From Candidatus Limnocylindrales bacterium (GTDB lineage Bacteria > Desulfobacterota > Binatia > UBA1149 > CAITLU01): 64,000 bases of DNA. The stretch lies in assembly GCA_035626395.1 (NCBI GenBank), contig DASPNR010000011.1, positions 1-64,000 on the forward strand, in the 5' to 3' direction. The notes beneath the pieces were generated by a model, which searched no databases, had not been told where the DNA came from, and was given only the letters and a program-made list of their open reading frames with translations. Of this stretch, positions 52,468 through 61,901 are shown in pieces. A program made the position numbers and the translations under genes. How positions within the stretch are numbered: position 1 is the stretch's first letter; every line of letters begins with the position of its first letter.

Positions 52468-54684
52468 TCACCGCTCGCCCGGCACACCCCACTCTTCCAC
52501 GGCAGCCCGCGATACCTCCGGAACATTGGCACGCACGTCGGCAAGGAAGTCGCAAAGCGCTTCGTTCCACCCGATGTAGCGAGTGATTCCGTAGGCGAGC
52601 AACCCGACGTGCAGCGCGACCAGCGACGAGCGCAGCACCGCACCTTCCATGGCGATGTGGATCGCGAAGGCCGCCCAAAAGCACAGCATCGCCACCTGCG
52701 CGACGATGCACGTTCCCGGCACCGGCGTGCGCTCAGCCACCTTGGGCGTGCGCACGAAGCGCGGCTTGTCCCCGGTCAGCAACTGCCGCAGCGACAGGAG
52801 AAGCCCGGCAACGTTGACGGGGATGAGCAGCAGGTTGAGCGCATAGACGCGGGCGACATCGCTCCACCGATAGCCGCACCGGACGAGGTCGCGGCCGTAG
52901 AGTCCGAAATACGACAGCGTCATCAGCGGCAGCCACGGCGCCCGCACCGCCTCGTCGTAGAAACAGAACGGCAACGCCAGGAGCGCCAGGCTCGCCGGTC
53001 CGAGCGAGACCAGGTAGTGCAGGCGAACCGCCGCTTCGGCCGCCCGGGACCGAAGTGAGCCCCCACCGCCGAGCAGCGACCGCACCAGGCGCGGCACGAG
53101 CAGCACGCCACCGTTGGCCCAGCGAAGTCGCTGCACGAGAAGCGAACCGAAGTCGGTCGGCGTCGAGCTGAACACCAAGCGTTCGTCCAGGCTCCGCACG
53201 TGCCAGCCGCGCCGGCGCAGTTCCAGCGTCGTCTCGGTATCCTCGATCACCGTACGGTCGTGCAGGTATTTGGTGACCGGCCAGCCGCGCTCGCAGCCCG
53301 TCACCGCGACCTCGCGCAGAGCCGCCAGACGTGCGACGGCGTTGGCGCCGACCCAGAAGCCGGCGCCGGCCACGGTCATCCCCTGATGAACGATGTATTG
53401 GACGTCGGTCGTCGCGCCGGCGATGCGTTCGACGAAGCCGGAGGCGGACGGGAATGCGCTGTAAGGGGTCTGCACGACGGCCACGCTCTCGTGGCCGCGG
53501 CGCCGCATCGCCTCGACCATCCGCTGCGCATATTGCGGCAGCGCGATCGTATCGGCGTCCAGGAAAAGCACCAGCTCCGTCTCCGGTACCCGCAGCGTTG
53601 CATGCGCCGCATCGCACCGCTCCAGGAGCAGCCGGGCTCCCGAGGCGACCTCGCGGTAACAGCCGCCCATCAAGGCCAGGTAGCTGTTGAGGTTCATCGC
53701 CTTGTTGGGCTCGTGTGCCACGTTCTCGAAGCGCTTGCGCTCGAACGCGTCGACGCCGCAGTCGAACATCGACGCAACCTCGGCGTGGACCCGCGCCATC
53801 TCGGCAATGTCGCCGCTTCCAGAGCGCCAGCTCGCCGCCTCCTCCTCGAGCGCCGTCGCCCTCGCGAGGAGGCAGTGGTCGGCGAAGAAGGATTCTTCGT
53901 GGTCGCGGACGTCGCAGTCGGCGGCGCGCTCGCGCAGCCATTGCGCACACGACTCGAGAAGCTCGGCCAGACGAATGCGCGACTCGGCCGTCTCGCCGCA
54001 GGACAGGAGCGCCGACCCCGCGTCGCGGCAGCGCGCGTGCATGCAACGCAGCTGCGCATCGAGCTCCTGCACCAGGTTTCGCGCCGACAGAAGAAGACGG
54101 CGGCCTTCGACGTCCTGCGGATGCGGCGGATCGTCGATGAGAAGCACCACGCGGCGACTCAGATGCGTCTGGAGCGCCGCCGAGAGCAGCGTGCGCCGCA
54201 CGATCCGCGTCTCCTCCTTGTACGAAGGCACGAGGATCGTCAGCGAGGGCACCGAGCTGGCGACGGACTGCGCGCCGGCGCTCCGGTGGCGATCGTCGCC
54301 TGCGCAGCCGCTGGCGCTCGGCCGGCCGCACGCATTCTTCCCGTTGCCGGCCCGGGCGCTGTCACTCGCCTCGCCGCTCTCGACCGGATGACCCCATCCC
54401 GCATGCACCGCCGTACGCATCGCAGGCCGCTGCGACGAGCGCAGCCACGCAAGCCGCGCAACTTCGTGCACGAGCACGCCGTAGCCTACGCACGACAGCA
54501 CCAACAGAGAGATGGCGTCGGCGAGCGCGTCCAACCACGCCCCGCGAGCGACCGCCAATGCCAGCGCATGGGCGATATCCGTCAGCGGCAAGGCAAGCCC
54601 TGCCAGCGCAGCCGCCAAGAGCACCTGCGTCAGTCGAATCTCGCGCCGGGTCAGGCGCGAGAGGATGGATGAAGCCCCCGTCAC
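52468..54684 (-). CDS. Membrane family 2 glycosyltransferase
   Basis: A 738-residue processive-type GT2. Two N-terminal helices, then the GT-A domain: LTILVPSYKEE, DDPP, FLDADTIALP (DxD), IEDTE as the catalytic Asp/Glu block and LVQRLRWANGG (QxxRW), followed by about four C-terminal helices. These marks place it with cellulose/hyaluronan/PgaC-like synthases. An unusual feature is a long helical insertion (about residues 200-330) between the first strand and the DxD. The start is GTG 54684; no strong ribosome site. Probably polymerises a surface sugar with the neighbours at 54743-58378. Confidence 0.88.
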   Translation of the reverse strand: MTGASSILSRLTRREIRLTQVLLAAALAGLALPLTDIAHALALAVARGAWLDALADAISLLVLSCVGYGVLVHEVARLAWLRSSQRPAMRTAVHAGWGHPVESGEASDSARAGNGKNACGRPSASGCAGDDRHRSAGAQSVASSVPSLTILVPSYKEETRIVRRTLLSAALQTHLSRRVVLLIDDPPHPQDVEGRRLLLSARNLVQELDAQLRCMHARCRDAGSALLSCGETAESRIRLAELLESCAQWLRERAADCDVRDHEESFFADHCLLARATALEEEAASWRSGSGDIAEMARVHAEVASMFDCGVDAFERKRFENVAHEPNKAMNLNSYLALMGGCYREVASGARLLLERCDAAHATLRVPETELVLFLDADTIALPQYAQRMVEAMRRRGHESVAVVQTPYSAFPSASGFVERIAGATTDVQYIVHQGMTVAGAGFWVGANAVARLAALREVAVTGCERGWPVTKYLHDRTVIEDTETTLELRRRGWHVRSLDERLVFSSTPTDFGSLLVQRLRWANGGVLLVPRLVRSLLGGGGSLRSRAAEAAVRLHYLVSLGPASLALLALPFCFYDEAVRAPWLPLMTLSYFGLYGRDLVRCGYRWSDVARVYALNLLLIPVNVAGLLLSLRQLLTGDKPRFVRTPKVAERTPVPGTCIVAQVAMLCFWAAFAIHIAMEGAVLRSSLVALHVGLLAYGITRYIGWNEALCDFLADVRANVPEVSRAAVEEWGVPGER

Positions 54685-54742
54685 CGTGGAAAGTGCGGCG
54701 CGGCCATCCCCGCGATGGCCGCGCCGACCACTGTCGTTCGAT

Positions 54743-56338
54743 CTACATGCACGGCACGTCCGGGTCGTTGCCGCTGGACGTGCAGGTACTCGACGCGCTG
54801 ATCTCGATGGTGCCGTCGACGTTGAAATCGTTGTTGAGCGCGGTGGTGTTCTGGAACGACCGCATCGCTGCGGCGTCGGCCTTGATGGAGTTCTCCGACA
54901 CGTCCGTACTGCCGTTGAACCCGCTCTCGGCCACGAAACCGAGAACGCCGCCCGCCTTGATCTTGTTGCCGCTGAACGTGACGCTGCCACCGTTGGGGGC
55001 GGTGACGTCACCCAACTTCGCGCCAATCTTCGAATCCGTCACCGTCATCGTGCTCGACCCCGTGAACAACACCCCGTTGCCGAGCTTGGCCGTGAACTTG
55101 GACCCCGACACCGTGGCAGCGGAGCTGCCGGTGACGGTGATTCGTCCTTCGTCGGCCTTGAACTTGGAATCGGTGATCGTGCGCGTTCCGCCCGGGCCGA
55201 TGATGATGGCATCGCCGTCGGCATCGAACGTATCCGACTGCAGCTGGCTGTCGGCGATCGTGACGGTGCCGGAGCCGCCCACGCGAATGCTGCCGCCGCG
55301 CGCCCGGATCTTGGCATTGGTCAGCTGCACGCTGGACGGGCCGATCGCCACGCCCTCGCCCGCATAGTTGACGCCCGCAGCGTCGATCTTGCAGTCCGTG
55401 CACGTCCAGGTGCCGTTGCCGCCGATGTGCACCGATCCCTGGTCCGCAACGAAGGAAACGTTGGTTCCGGTGACGCCTTCGGGGGCCATCGACAATGCCG
55501 ACTCGTGCGGGTTGGCGCCACCGGCGCCACCGGCATGAAAGTCGACGTCCTCGAGCGTGAACTGGCAGTTGCCGCCGAGGCCGATCGTGCCGTTCAGCGC
55601 CGACAGCGTCGTCCGGCGAATTTCGCTGTCGACGGGAGGGAACGTCGACGGGCCCAGGTTCATCGAGCCGTTGAAGCTCGAAGCTTCCGAGGACATCGTC
55701 ACGAGCGCCGAGTCGTGAATGATGTGCGCCGCGCCGGCCAGCGTCAGCCGCCCTTCGCTGAACAGCGTGCTCGAGTAGATGCCGATCGGAGCGCCGCCGC
55801 TGGTGCCGGGTGCGATTCTGAGTTGACCGCCGCTGGTCAGCTTGCTGTCGGTGACGGTCCACGGGCCGGTCGAGCCGCCGAGTGTGACATCACCGGGCGC
55901 CGTCACGCTGCTTCCCTCGATGACTGCGCCGTTGCGCGGAGGCAGTCGGATGAAGCTCGTTTCGGAGGTCAGCTTGCTGCCCACGATGCTGAGGAGACCC
56001 AACGAATCCAGCGTGATCGAGCCGCCGGCGGTTATGCGGCTGCCATCGATGGTGAACGTGGTCGCGTCTCCGCTGACATAGAGATCTCCGCTGATCGTCA
56101 GCTTGACGTCCTGGAAGGCGAGCGAGAAGCCGCTGATGCCGTAGGTGCAGCTGCCTTCGACAGTGGCCTTGCCGCTGACGACCGTGTCTTCGGCGATGAA
56201 GATCGGGCCGGGACACCCGCCAAAGAATTCCTGCGCTGGCACCTCGGCCGCTTGCGCGTGGCCGTGGGTGGCGGCGGCAAGGCAGGCAACGGCGACCGCC
56301 CTGCGGCAGGTGGATACAAAGATATGCGGCAGTTTCAT
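54743..56338 (-). CDS. Secreted right-handed beta-helix protein
   Basis: A 531-residue exported protein. Signal peptide with VAVACLAAATHGHA. The body is a long series of about 20-residue coils with the pattern TITDSKFKAD, TVTDSKLTS, SGSKFTAK, which forms a parallel beta-helix as in polysaccharide lyases and adhesins. No catalytic residues are obvious; Cys appear in pairs (CTCTDC). It lies 58 bases before the GT2 gene on the same strand. Either a surface or polysaccharide-binding protein. The start at 56338 has GAGGGAG upstream. Confidence 0.82.
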   Translation of the reverse strand: MKLPHIFVSTCRRAVAVACLAAATHGHAQAAEVPAQEFFGGCPGPIFIAEDTVVSGKATVEGSCTYGISGFSLAFQDVKLTISGDLYVSGDATTFTIDGSRITAGGSITLDSLGLLSIVGSKLTSETSFIRLPPRNGAVIEGSSVTAPGDVTLGGSTGPWTVTDSKLTSGGQLRIAPGTSGGAPIGIYSSTLFSEGRLTLAGAAHIIHDSALVTMSSEASSFNGSMNLGPSTFPPVDSEIRRTTLSALNGTIGLGGNCQFTLEDVDFHAGGAGGANPHESALSMAPEGVTGTNVSFVADQGSVHIGGNGTWTCTDCKIDAAGVNYAGEGVAIGPSSVQLTNAKIRARGGSIRVGGSGTVTIADSQLQSDTFDADGDAIIIGPGGTRTITDSKFKADEGRITVTGSSAATVSGSKFTAKLGNGVLFTGSSTMTVTDSKIGAKLGDVTAPNGGSVTFSGNKIKAGGVLGFVAESGFNGSTDVSENSIKADAAAMRSFQNTTALNNDFNVDGTIEISASSTCTSSGNDPDVPCM

Positions 56339-56458
56339 CGACTTCTCCCTCTTACAATCGCATGTACCCGGAGGCGGCATGAGCGTGCCGCTCCAAATGC
56401 CCGCCAGCGCGGGCTAGTGTCGAGCAGGGGTCCCCCTCCGAAGCGAGCCGCATCTGAC

Positions 56459-58378
56459 GTGAGCGATCGTCTTAAGTCAATGATTTCAGGCGCAGTCGTT
56501 GCGTTGATGCTCCTGCTGGCAGCAGTGCCCATGGCGGCCGCGGGCGGCGGCAGCGCCGGTCCGGTCATCGTCACCTTCAATCTGGAGACCGATGACGACG
56601 CGCTGGCGGTGCGAAGCTTTCCGAGCGACCTTCCCGCCACCTACTTCGTCACCGGCGCCTTCGCCGAACGACACGAGGCGCTGGTGCGAAGGCTGGCCGC
56701 CAACAACACGCTCGGCTCGCTGTCCTACTCGCACCCGGACCTGACGACGCTCGATCCCGGAGCGCTGCATCGCGAGCTCCAGCTCGGTCGCCTCGTGCTC
56801 GAGAAGATCGCAGGCTCCCCCATCGAGTGGTTCCGCGCGCCGTTCCTCTCCTACGACGATGCGGTGGTGAGGGCCGCCGTCAAGGTCGGTTTCCGGTACG
56901 ACAGCTCCGACCAGGAACGGTGGTCGCGCCAGCTCTCGATGCTCGAGCTGCCGCTTTCCAACGAGGACGGCAGCGAGCGCCTCGCCTCCGACTACGACCT
57001 CTTCGAACGCGCAGGCATGACCGAAGCGCAGGCCCTGGCGTGGCTGCAGCGACGCTTCGACGAGCGCGCCGCGCGCAGACGGCCGCTGGTCGTGATGTTC
57101 CGCCCTCGCCTGCTGGCTCAGCGGCAAAGCCTGCTGCCCGACTTCCTGGATCTGGTGCGCCAGCGCGGCGGCGAGCTGATGACGGCGCAGCAGTACGTCG
57201 ATCGCGTCCTGGATGCGGCGCCGTCGCGCTCGGGCGTGTGGGTGGACTTCAGCCAGGGCAGTCACGACATCCCGCAGCTGGTCGAGGATGTCGTGGCCGC
57301 GGGCATGACCGACGTCTTCGTGCAGGCCAAGGACCCCGAAGGCAATCGCTATTACGCCAACCCTTCCGACGGCGGGCCGGTGCGCAGCGATGTCTTCTCG
57401 AGTGCCGTGGCAGCGCTCAAGGCCCGCGGCATTCGCGTGCACGCGTGGCTGGTGGCCTGCCGGGATCCGCACGTCGCACAGGCCCACCCCGATCTGGCGA
57501 TGACTGGCATCGACGGGACCGCCTCGAAGGACTGGCTGTCGCCGGCCAACATCCGGGCGCGCGCCGCGATCCTGCGCAGCGTCGGCGACATCCTCGAACG
57601 CTATCCCGTCGACGGCATCCACCTCGACTACCTGCGCTATCCCGACTTCGACCACGACTTCTCCGCGGCCAACGTGGCCGCCTTTCGCCAGTCGCAGGCC
57701 ATCGACGAGATGCCGCTGCGCGAGATGTTCGACCGCTATTACAACGCCTGGACGCGCTGGCGCAGCGAGCACATCCGGCAGGTCGCCGAGGACGTCGCCG
57801 ACCTGGTGCGCGCGCGCCGCGGGCGCGACGTCGAGATGTCGGCTGCGCTGTATGCGGACGCCGCCACCTCCTATCGCGTCATGGAGAAGACGGGCCAGGA
57901 CTACGCGGCGCTGGCGGCGCATCTCGATACCGTCATTCCGATGGCCTACGTGCAGGAGCAGAAGCGCACCATCGACTGGATCGAGAAGGTCGCGCTGGCC
58001 ACGCGTTACCGCACCGGCAATCGCGAGGTGCTGGCGGGGCTGGAGGCGTTTCAGCGGCCCGGGCAGATCTCCTACACGCCCGAGCTGTTCGGCCAGACGG
58101 TGGCGGCGGCGCAGCGCGGCTACGACGGCCGCGTCTTCTACGCGTACTCCTACCTGTTCGGCCGCGGCAAGAGCGGCTTCAACCTGCCCGAAGGCAGCCT
58201 CGCCCAACTCCCGCCGCTGGCAACGGGCAGGGAGCGGCCACGCGGCCGGGCGACGGCGGCGCAGCGGTTCTGGCTCGTCTATCCGGTACTCGGTGCGATC
58301 TTTCTGACGGCCGCCTACCTTGCCTCGCGCGGCCGCGCCCGGCGCCTGGCGGCGCAGCGAACGTCGCGCGAGCGGTAG
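56459..58378 (+). CDS. Polysaccharide deacetylase-GHL10 glycosidase fusion (PgaB-like architecture)
   Basis: A 639-residue exported protein. Signal sequence (VSDRLKSMISGAVVALMLLL), then a CE4-like domain with diverged motifs: TFNLETDDDA, SYSHPDLT (HxxH-like), WFRAPFLS. The second half is a GHL10-type TIM barrel (TDVFVQAKDPEGNRYYAN, RGIRVHAWLVACR, VDGIHLDYLRYPDFDHDF). The C-terminus has one hydrophobic helix. PgaB of poly-N-acetylglucosamine export also joins a deacetylase to a glycosidase; the glycosidase family here differs. GTG at 56459 is chosen because it keeps basic residues before the signal. Divergent from the beta-helix/GT2 pair. Confidence 0.82.
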   Translation: MSDRLKSMISGAVVALMLLLAAVPMAAAGGGSAGPVIVTFNLETDDDALAVRSFPSDLPATYFVTGAFAERHEALVRRLAANNTLGSLSYSHPDLTTLDPGALHRELQLGRLVLEKIAGSPIEWFRAPFLSYDDAVVRAAVKVGFRYDSSDQERWSRQLSMLELPLSNEDGSERLASDYDLFERAGMTEAQALAWLQRRFDERAARRRPLVVMFRPRLLAQRQSLLPDFLDLVRQRGGELMTAQQYVDRVLDAAPSRSGVWVDFSQGSHDIPQLVEDVVAAGMTDVFVQAKDPEGNRYYANPSDGGPVRSDVFSSAVAALKARGIRVHAWLVACRDPHVAQAHPDLAMTGIDGTASKDWLSPANIRARAAILRSVGDILERYPVDGIHLDYLRYPDFDHDFSAANVAAFRQSQAIDEMPLREMFDRYYNAWTRWRSEHIRQVAEDVADLVRARRGRDVEMSAALYADAATSYRVMEKTGQDYAALAAHLDTVIPMAYVQEQKRTIDWIEKVALATRYRTGNREVLAGLEAFQRPGQISYTPELFGQTVAAAQRGYDGRVFYAYSYLFGRGKSGFNLPEGSLAQLPPLATGRERPRGRATAAQRFWLVYPVLGAIFLTAAYLASRGRARRLAAQRTSRER

Positions 58379-58387
58379 CAGGAGCGA

Positions 58388-59554
58388 TCAGACAGGGCAG
58401 AGCATCGCGATGTCGGTGCCGACCGCCTTCTTCAGCACGCGCAGCGCGTCACTGGCGGTGAGCGCGCCGCTGCCGTCGGCATCGCAGCGTGCAAGCGCGC
58501 ATTGCCCCACGCCGATCGCCGCGCGCAATACGATGAGCGCGTCCGATGCCTTCACGTCACCGTCGTCGTTGGCGTCGCCGCAGACGATGGCGGGCGTCTC
58601 GGTGGTCGTGGTCGTGCTGGTGGCCGTGGTGCTGGTGCCCTCGGTCAGCGTCGCGGGGCCGATGGCGAGAATGCGGTGACCGGGAAGATCGGTGCCGAAG
58701 AGGTCGCCGGGCGTTGCCGGGTCTTCGCCTGCCGGTGGCGCGATCGGCAGGATGCCGCGCGGGCCGGAGACATTGACATAGAGCGTGCCGTCTTCGCCGA
58801 ACACGCAGTCGTGCGGATCCTGCAGCGCCTGGGCGTACACCTCGACGTCGTCCTGTGCCGGATCGTATCGCAAGACGACGTCATCGAAGTGATCGACGAT
58901 GTAGAGCAGGTCGTCCTCCCCCCAGCACAGGCCGCGGGGATGGTTGAGCATGTCTTCGGCCTTCTGCGTCTTGTGTACGAGCACGGTCTCTTCGAACACG
59001 CCGGTCGTCCCGAACCGATGCACCCACGCGGCGCTCGGACCGGTGTCGCTGACGTAGAGCTTGCCCGCGTCGTCGAACGCCAGTCCGAACGGGAAGTTCA
59101 GCGAGATGCCGGTGGTGTAGACGCCCTCCGCCATCCCGGTGGCGCCGTCGAAACGGTACACGCCGGCAGGATTGCCGATGGCCGTGACGACGAAGAGGTC
59201 GCCGCCGGGGCCGAATGCCATCTTCTCGGGCGCCTGCAGTCCCGTGTCGGCCTTGAACGTGCCGACGAGCTCGCCGGCGGCGGTGAGCTCGACGATATCG
59301 GCCTTGTTGAAGCTCACCCCGCGGTCGACGACGAAGAGACGGCCGTCGGGACCTACGGTGACGGAGCCGGCGGCGCCGAGCTCGGCCTCGCCGATCAGGC
59401 GGGTGGCCTGCGCGGGACGCGTGGTCGTGTCGTAGGCGCGAACGAGGTTGAAGTCGTTGATGTACACCGTTTCAGCGCCGGCGGGCGGCGCGGCGGCGGC
59501 AATGAGGGCGGCCGCTAGCGGCACGATCGGGCGGCCAAGCTTGCATACCAGCAT
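58388..59554 (-). CDS. Secreted propeller protein with dockerin-like tail
   Basis: A 388-residue exported protein. Signal peptide (VPLAAALIAAAAPPAGA), then NHL/SMP-30-type blades (GSVTVGPDGRLFVVDRG, KMAFGPGGDLFVV, GLAFDDAGKLYVSDTG, DCVFGEDGTLYV), a Ser/Thr linker (TSTTATSTTTTTE), and two Ca-loop repeats CGDANDDGDVKASDAL and DADGSGALTASDAL ending in LCPV. The tail matches the one at 25738..26628. A cell-surface attachment role for the tail is inferred. Confidence 0.85.
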   Translation of the reverse strand: MLVCKLGRPIVPLAAALIAAAAPPAGAETVYINDFNLVRAYDTTTRPAQATRLIGEAELGAAGSVTVGPDGRLFVVDRGVSFNKADIVELTAAGELVGTFKADTGLQAPEKMAFGPGGDLFVVTAIGNPAGVYRFDGATGMAEGVYTTGISLNFPFGLAFDDAGKLYVSDTGPSAAWVHRFGTTGVFEETVLVHKTQKAEDMLNHPRGLCWGEDDLLYIVDHFDDVVLRYDPAQDDVEVYAQALQDPHDCVFGEDGTLYVNVSGPRGILPIAPPAGEDPATPGDLFGTDLPGHRILAIGPATLTEGTSTTATSTTTTTETPAIVCGDANDDGDVKASDALIVLRAAIGVGQCALARCDADGSGALTASDALRVLKKAVGTDIAMLCPV

Positions 59555-59723
59555 CGTGGTCCTGTTGGGCCGCCGGTTGCGGCTTCAGCCGTGTACAGCC
59601 TGGCACCCAGCCGTCCAAGGCGCAGGCTGTGCGACCATCGCCACCGCGCCGGGCCGGATTGCCACGAGCGACCGCGGCGGCTAACGCTGGGCCCGGCCTC
59701 GTCACCGGCGACGCCGCCACCGC

Positions 59724-61058
59724 ATGCCGCAACAGCCCTACCGCACCGCGCCCTCCCCTTCACCCGACATGCCCGGCGGCGTTCCCTACATCGTCGCCAA
59801 CGAGGCCGCCGAGCGTTTCAGCTACTACGGCATGCGCGGGATCCTGGTCGTCTTCATGACGCACCACCTGCTCGACCGCAGCGGTCAGGCGGCGCCGATG
59901 ACCGACGCCGAGGCGCGCGAGTGGTTCCACGTCTTCGCCGCGTCCGTCTACTTCTTCCCCTTGCTGGGCGCCCTGCTGTCGGACTACGTGCTCGGCAAGT
60001 ACCGCACGATCCTGTCCCTGTCCGTCGTCTATTGCCTCGGCCATCTGGCGCTGGCGCTCGACGACACGCGGCTCGGTCTTGCCGTCGGCCTGGCCCTGAT
60101 CGCGATCGGCTCGGGCGGCATCAAGCCGTGCGTGTCCGCGCACGTCGGCGATCAGTTCGGACAAGGCAACGCACACCTGCTGCCCCGGGTCTTCGGGTGG
60201 TTCTATCTGGCAATCAATCTGGGCGCGTTCGTGTCCAGCCTGCTGACGCCCTACCTGCTGGAGACGGCAGGTCCGCACGTGGCCTTCGGCGTTCCGGGCC
60301 TTCTCATGCTGATCGCGACGTGGGTGTTCTGGCTGGGGCGCCACAAATTCGTGCACGTCCCGCCGGGCGGCGCCCGCTTCATCGACGAGCTCCGCAATCC
60401 GGCGGCGCGCCGCACGCTGGCGCGGCTTTGCGGCATCTACGTCTTCGTCGCGGTGTTCTGGGCGCTCTACGACCAGACGGCCTCGGCCTGGGTGCAGCAG
60501 GCCGAGCACATGAACCGCGACTTCCTCGGCATCACCTGGCTGCCGGCGCAGATCCAGGCCATCAACCCGCTGCTCATCCTGACGCTGGTGCCGGTGTTCT
60601 CGTACGCGATCTACCCGGCGCTCGAGCGCGTGACGCGGCTGACGGCGATCCGCAAGATCGCCATCGGCCTGTTCCTCACCGTACCCGCATTCCTGATCCC
60701 GGCCTGGGTGGAGCTTCGCATCGAGGCGGGGCTGTCGCCTTCGATCGGCTGGCAGCTGTTCGCCTATGTCGTCATCACGGCGGCCGAGGTGCTGGTGTCG
60801 ATCACCTGCCTCGAGTTCTCGTACACGCAGGCGCCGCGAACGCTGAAGTCGCTGGTGATGTCGCTGTACTTCCTGTCGGTGACGGCCGGCAACCTGCTGA
60901 CGTCGCTCGTCAACGTCCTGATCCAGGACGACCAGGGCGTTTCGCGCATCAGCGGGGTGCAGTACTACCTGCTGTTCGCCGGCTTCATGACGATCGCGGC
61001 CATCGCCTTCACCATCCTCATGCGCAACTACCGCGAAACGATCGTGCTGCAGGATTGA
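59724..61058 (+). CDS. POT/PTR2 family peptide transporter
   Basis: A 444-residue, about 12-helix proton-coupled oligopeptide symporter. NEAAERFSYYGMRGIL is the ExxERFxYYG motif of helix 1; GSGGIKPCVSAHVGDQF and FGWFYLAINLGAF are the PTR2 marks of helices 4-5. A shorter version than many (no extra helix pair). Imports di/tripeptides. Convergent with the glutathione transferase. Confidence 0.92.
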   Translation: MPQQPYRTAPSPSPDMPGGVPYIVANEAAERFSYYGMRGILVVFMTHHLLDRSGQAAPMTDAEAREWFHVFAASVYFFPLLGALLSDYVLGKYRTILSLSVVYCLGHLALALDDTRLGLAVGLALIAIGSGGIKPCVSAHVGDQFGQGNAHLLPRVFGWFYLAINLGAFVSSLLTPYLLETAGPHVAFGVPGLLMLIATWVFWLGRHKFVHVPPGGARFIDELRNPAARRTLARLCGIYVFVAVFWALYDQTASAWVQQAEHMNRDFLGITWLPAQIQAINPLLILTLVPVFSYAIYPALERVTRLTAIRKIAIGLFLTVPAFLIPAWVELRIEAGLSPSIGWQLFAYVVITAAEVLVSITCLEFSYTQAPRTLKSLVMSLYFLSVTAGNLLTSLVNVLIQDDQGVSRISGVQYYLLFAGFMTIAAIAFTILMRNYRETIVLQD

Positions 61059-61070
61059 GAGCGGTCCCGA

Positions 61071-61718
61071 TCACGGCGCGGCGACGCCGTACTCGGCCAG
61101 GAACGCGCGCATCGGATCGACGACGGCTGCAACGGCCGGGCGCGCGGCCATGCGGCTCTTCCATGCCAGCAGTCGCGCATGCTCCTCGCCGGGCGGCTGT
61201 CCAAGAAACCCGGCGAAGAACTGCGCCATGTAGAACGCGATGTCGGCATAGGTGAAGGCGCCGGCAAGATAGTCGCCGCGCTCCAAGCGCGCGTCCATCT
61301 GCGCGTAGTAGTCTTGAATGGCAGCGATGGCGCCATTGACGACGTCGTCGCTGGCGTTGCCGCGCAGGTGCGGCATCAGAAGGATGACGTTGGGAAAGAA
61401 CACCTCGTCGGATTTCAGCTCGAGCAGCCGCGCGCGCGCACGCTCGCGCTTGTCGGACGGCCACAGCGGCGGGCTCGGCTGGATGTCCTCGAGGTACTCG
61501 AAGATCTGAGTGGAATCGAAAAGCTCCAGATCGCCGTCGATCAGCACCGGCACCTGCTTCTTGGCATTGATGCGCGCGACCTCCGGATGCTTGGGCTCGT
61601 AGAAGGTGGCCAGGGAGAAGGGCACGAACTCGCGGTCGCATGGCACGCCTTTTTCCTTGAACGCGATCTCGGCCTTGGCGCCGAACATGCTGAGCGGACC
61701 CGAATAGAGCTTGATCAT
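61071..61718 (-). CDS. Glutathione S-transferase
   Basis: A 215-residue GST. N-terminal thioredoxin-like domain (IKLYSGPLSMFGAKAEIAF, KKQVPVLIDGDLELFDSTQIFEYLED with the cis-Pro and Glu/Ser motif), C-terminal all-helical domain with AGAFTYADIAFYM. Conjugates glutathione to electrophiles, or acts as an isomerase/dehalogenase. AGGAGGTTG precedes the ATG. Confidence 0.9.
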   Translation of the reverse strand: MIKLYSGPLSMFGAKAEIAFKEKGVPCDREFVPFSLATFYEPKHPEVARINAKKQVPVLIDGDLELFDSTQIFEYLEDIQPSPPLWPSDKRERARARLLELKSDEVFFPNVILLMPHLRGNASDDVVNGAIAAIQDYYAQMDARLERGDYLAGAFTYADIAFYMAQFFAGFLGQPPGEEHARLLAWKSRMAARPAVAAVVDPMRAFLAEYGVAAP

Positions 61719-61901
61719 GGCGCAACCTCCTGTGGCCTCTCCCTTGTAGGGTCCGCTCGCGCATTTCCTAGAGCCATTTCCGGCGCGGCACCTGAGTCCA
61801 ATGGCTGCATCCCAGCGGGAAATCTGCTCACACCCTACTGGCTGACGTCACGGCTTCCGGCTTACATACGGGCGGGGACGGGCGGCAAGGAGACTTGCGC
61901 C

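Noticed and set aside
51962..52643. Short frames across the tRNA with an SNPTLSA-like string
   Set aside because: This string is the usual translation of a tRNA T-arm; the tRNA explains it.
54512..56458. The deacetylase-GHL10 frame extended about 650 codons upstream
   Set aside because: The extension is antisense to the beta-helix and GT2 genes and lacks domains; a signal peptide begins at 56459.
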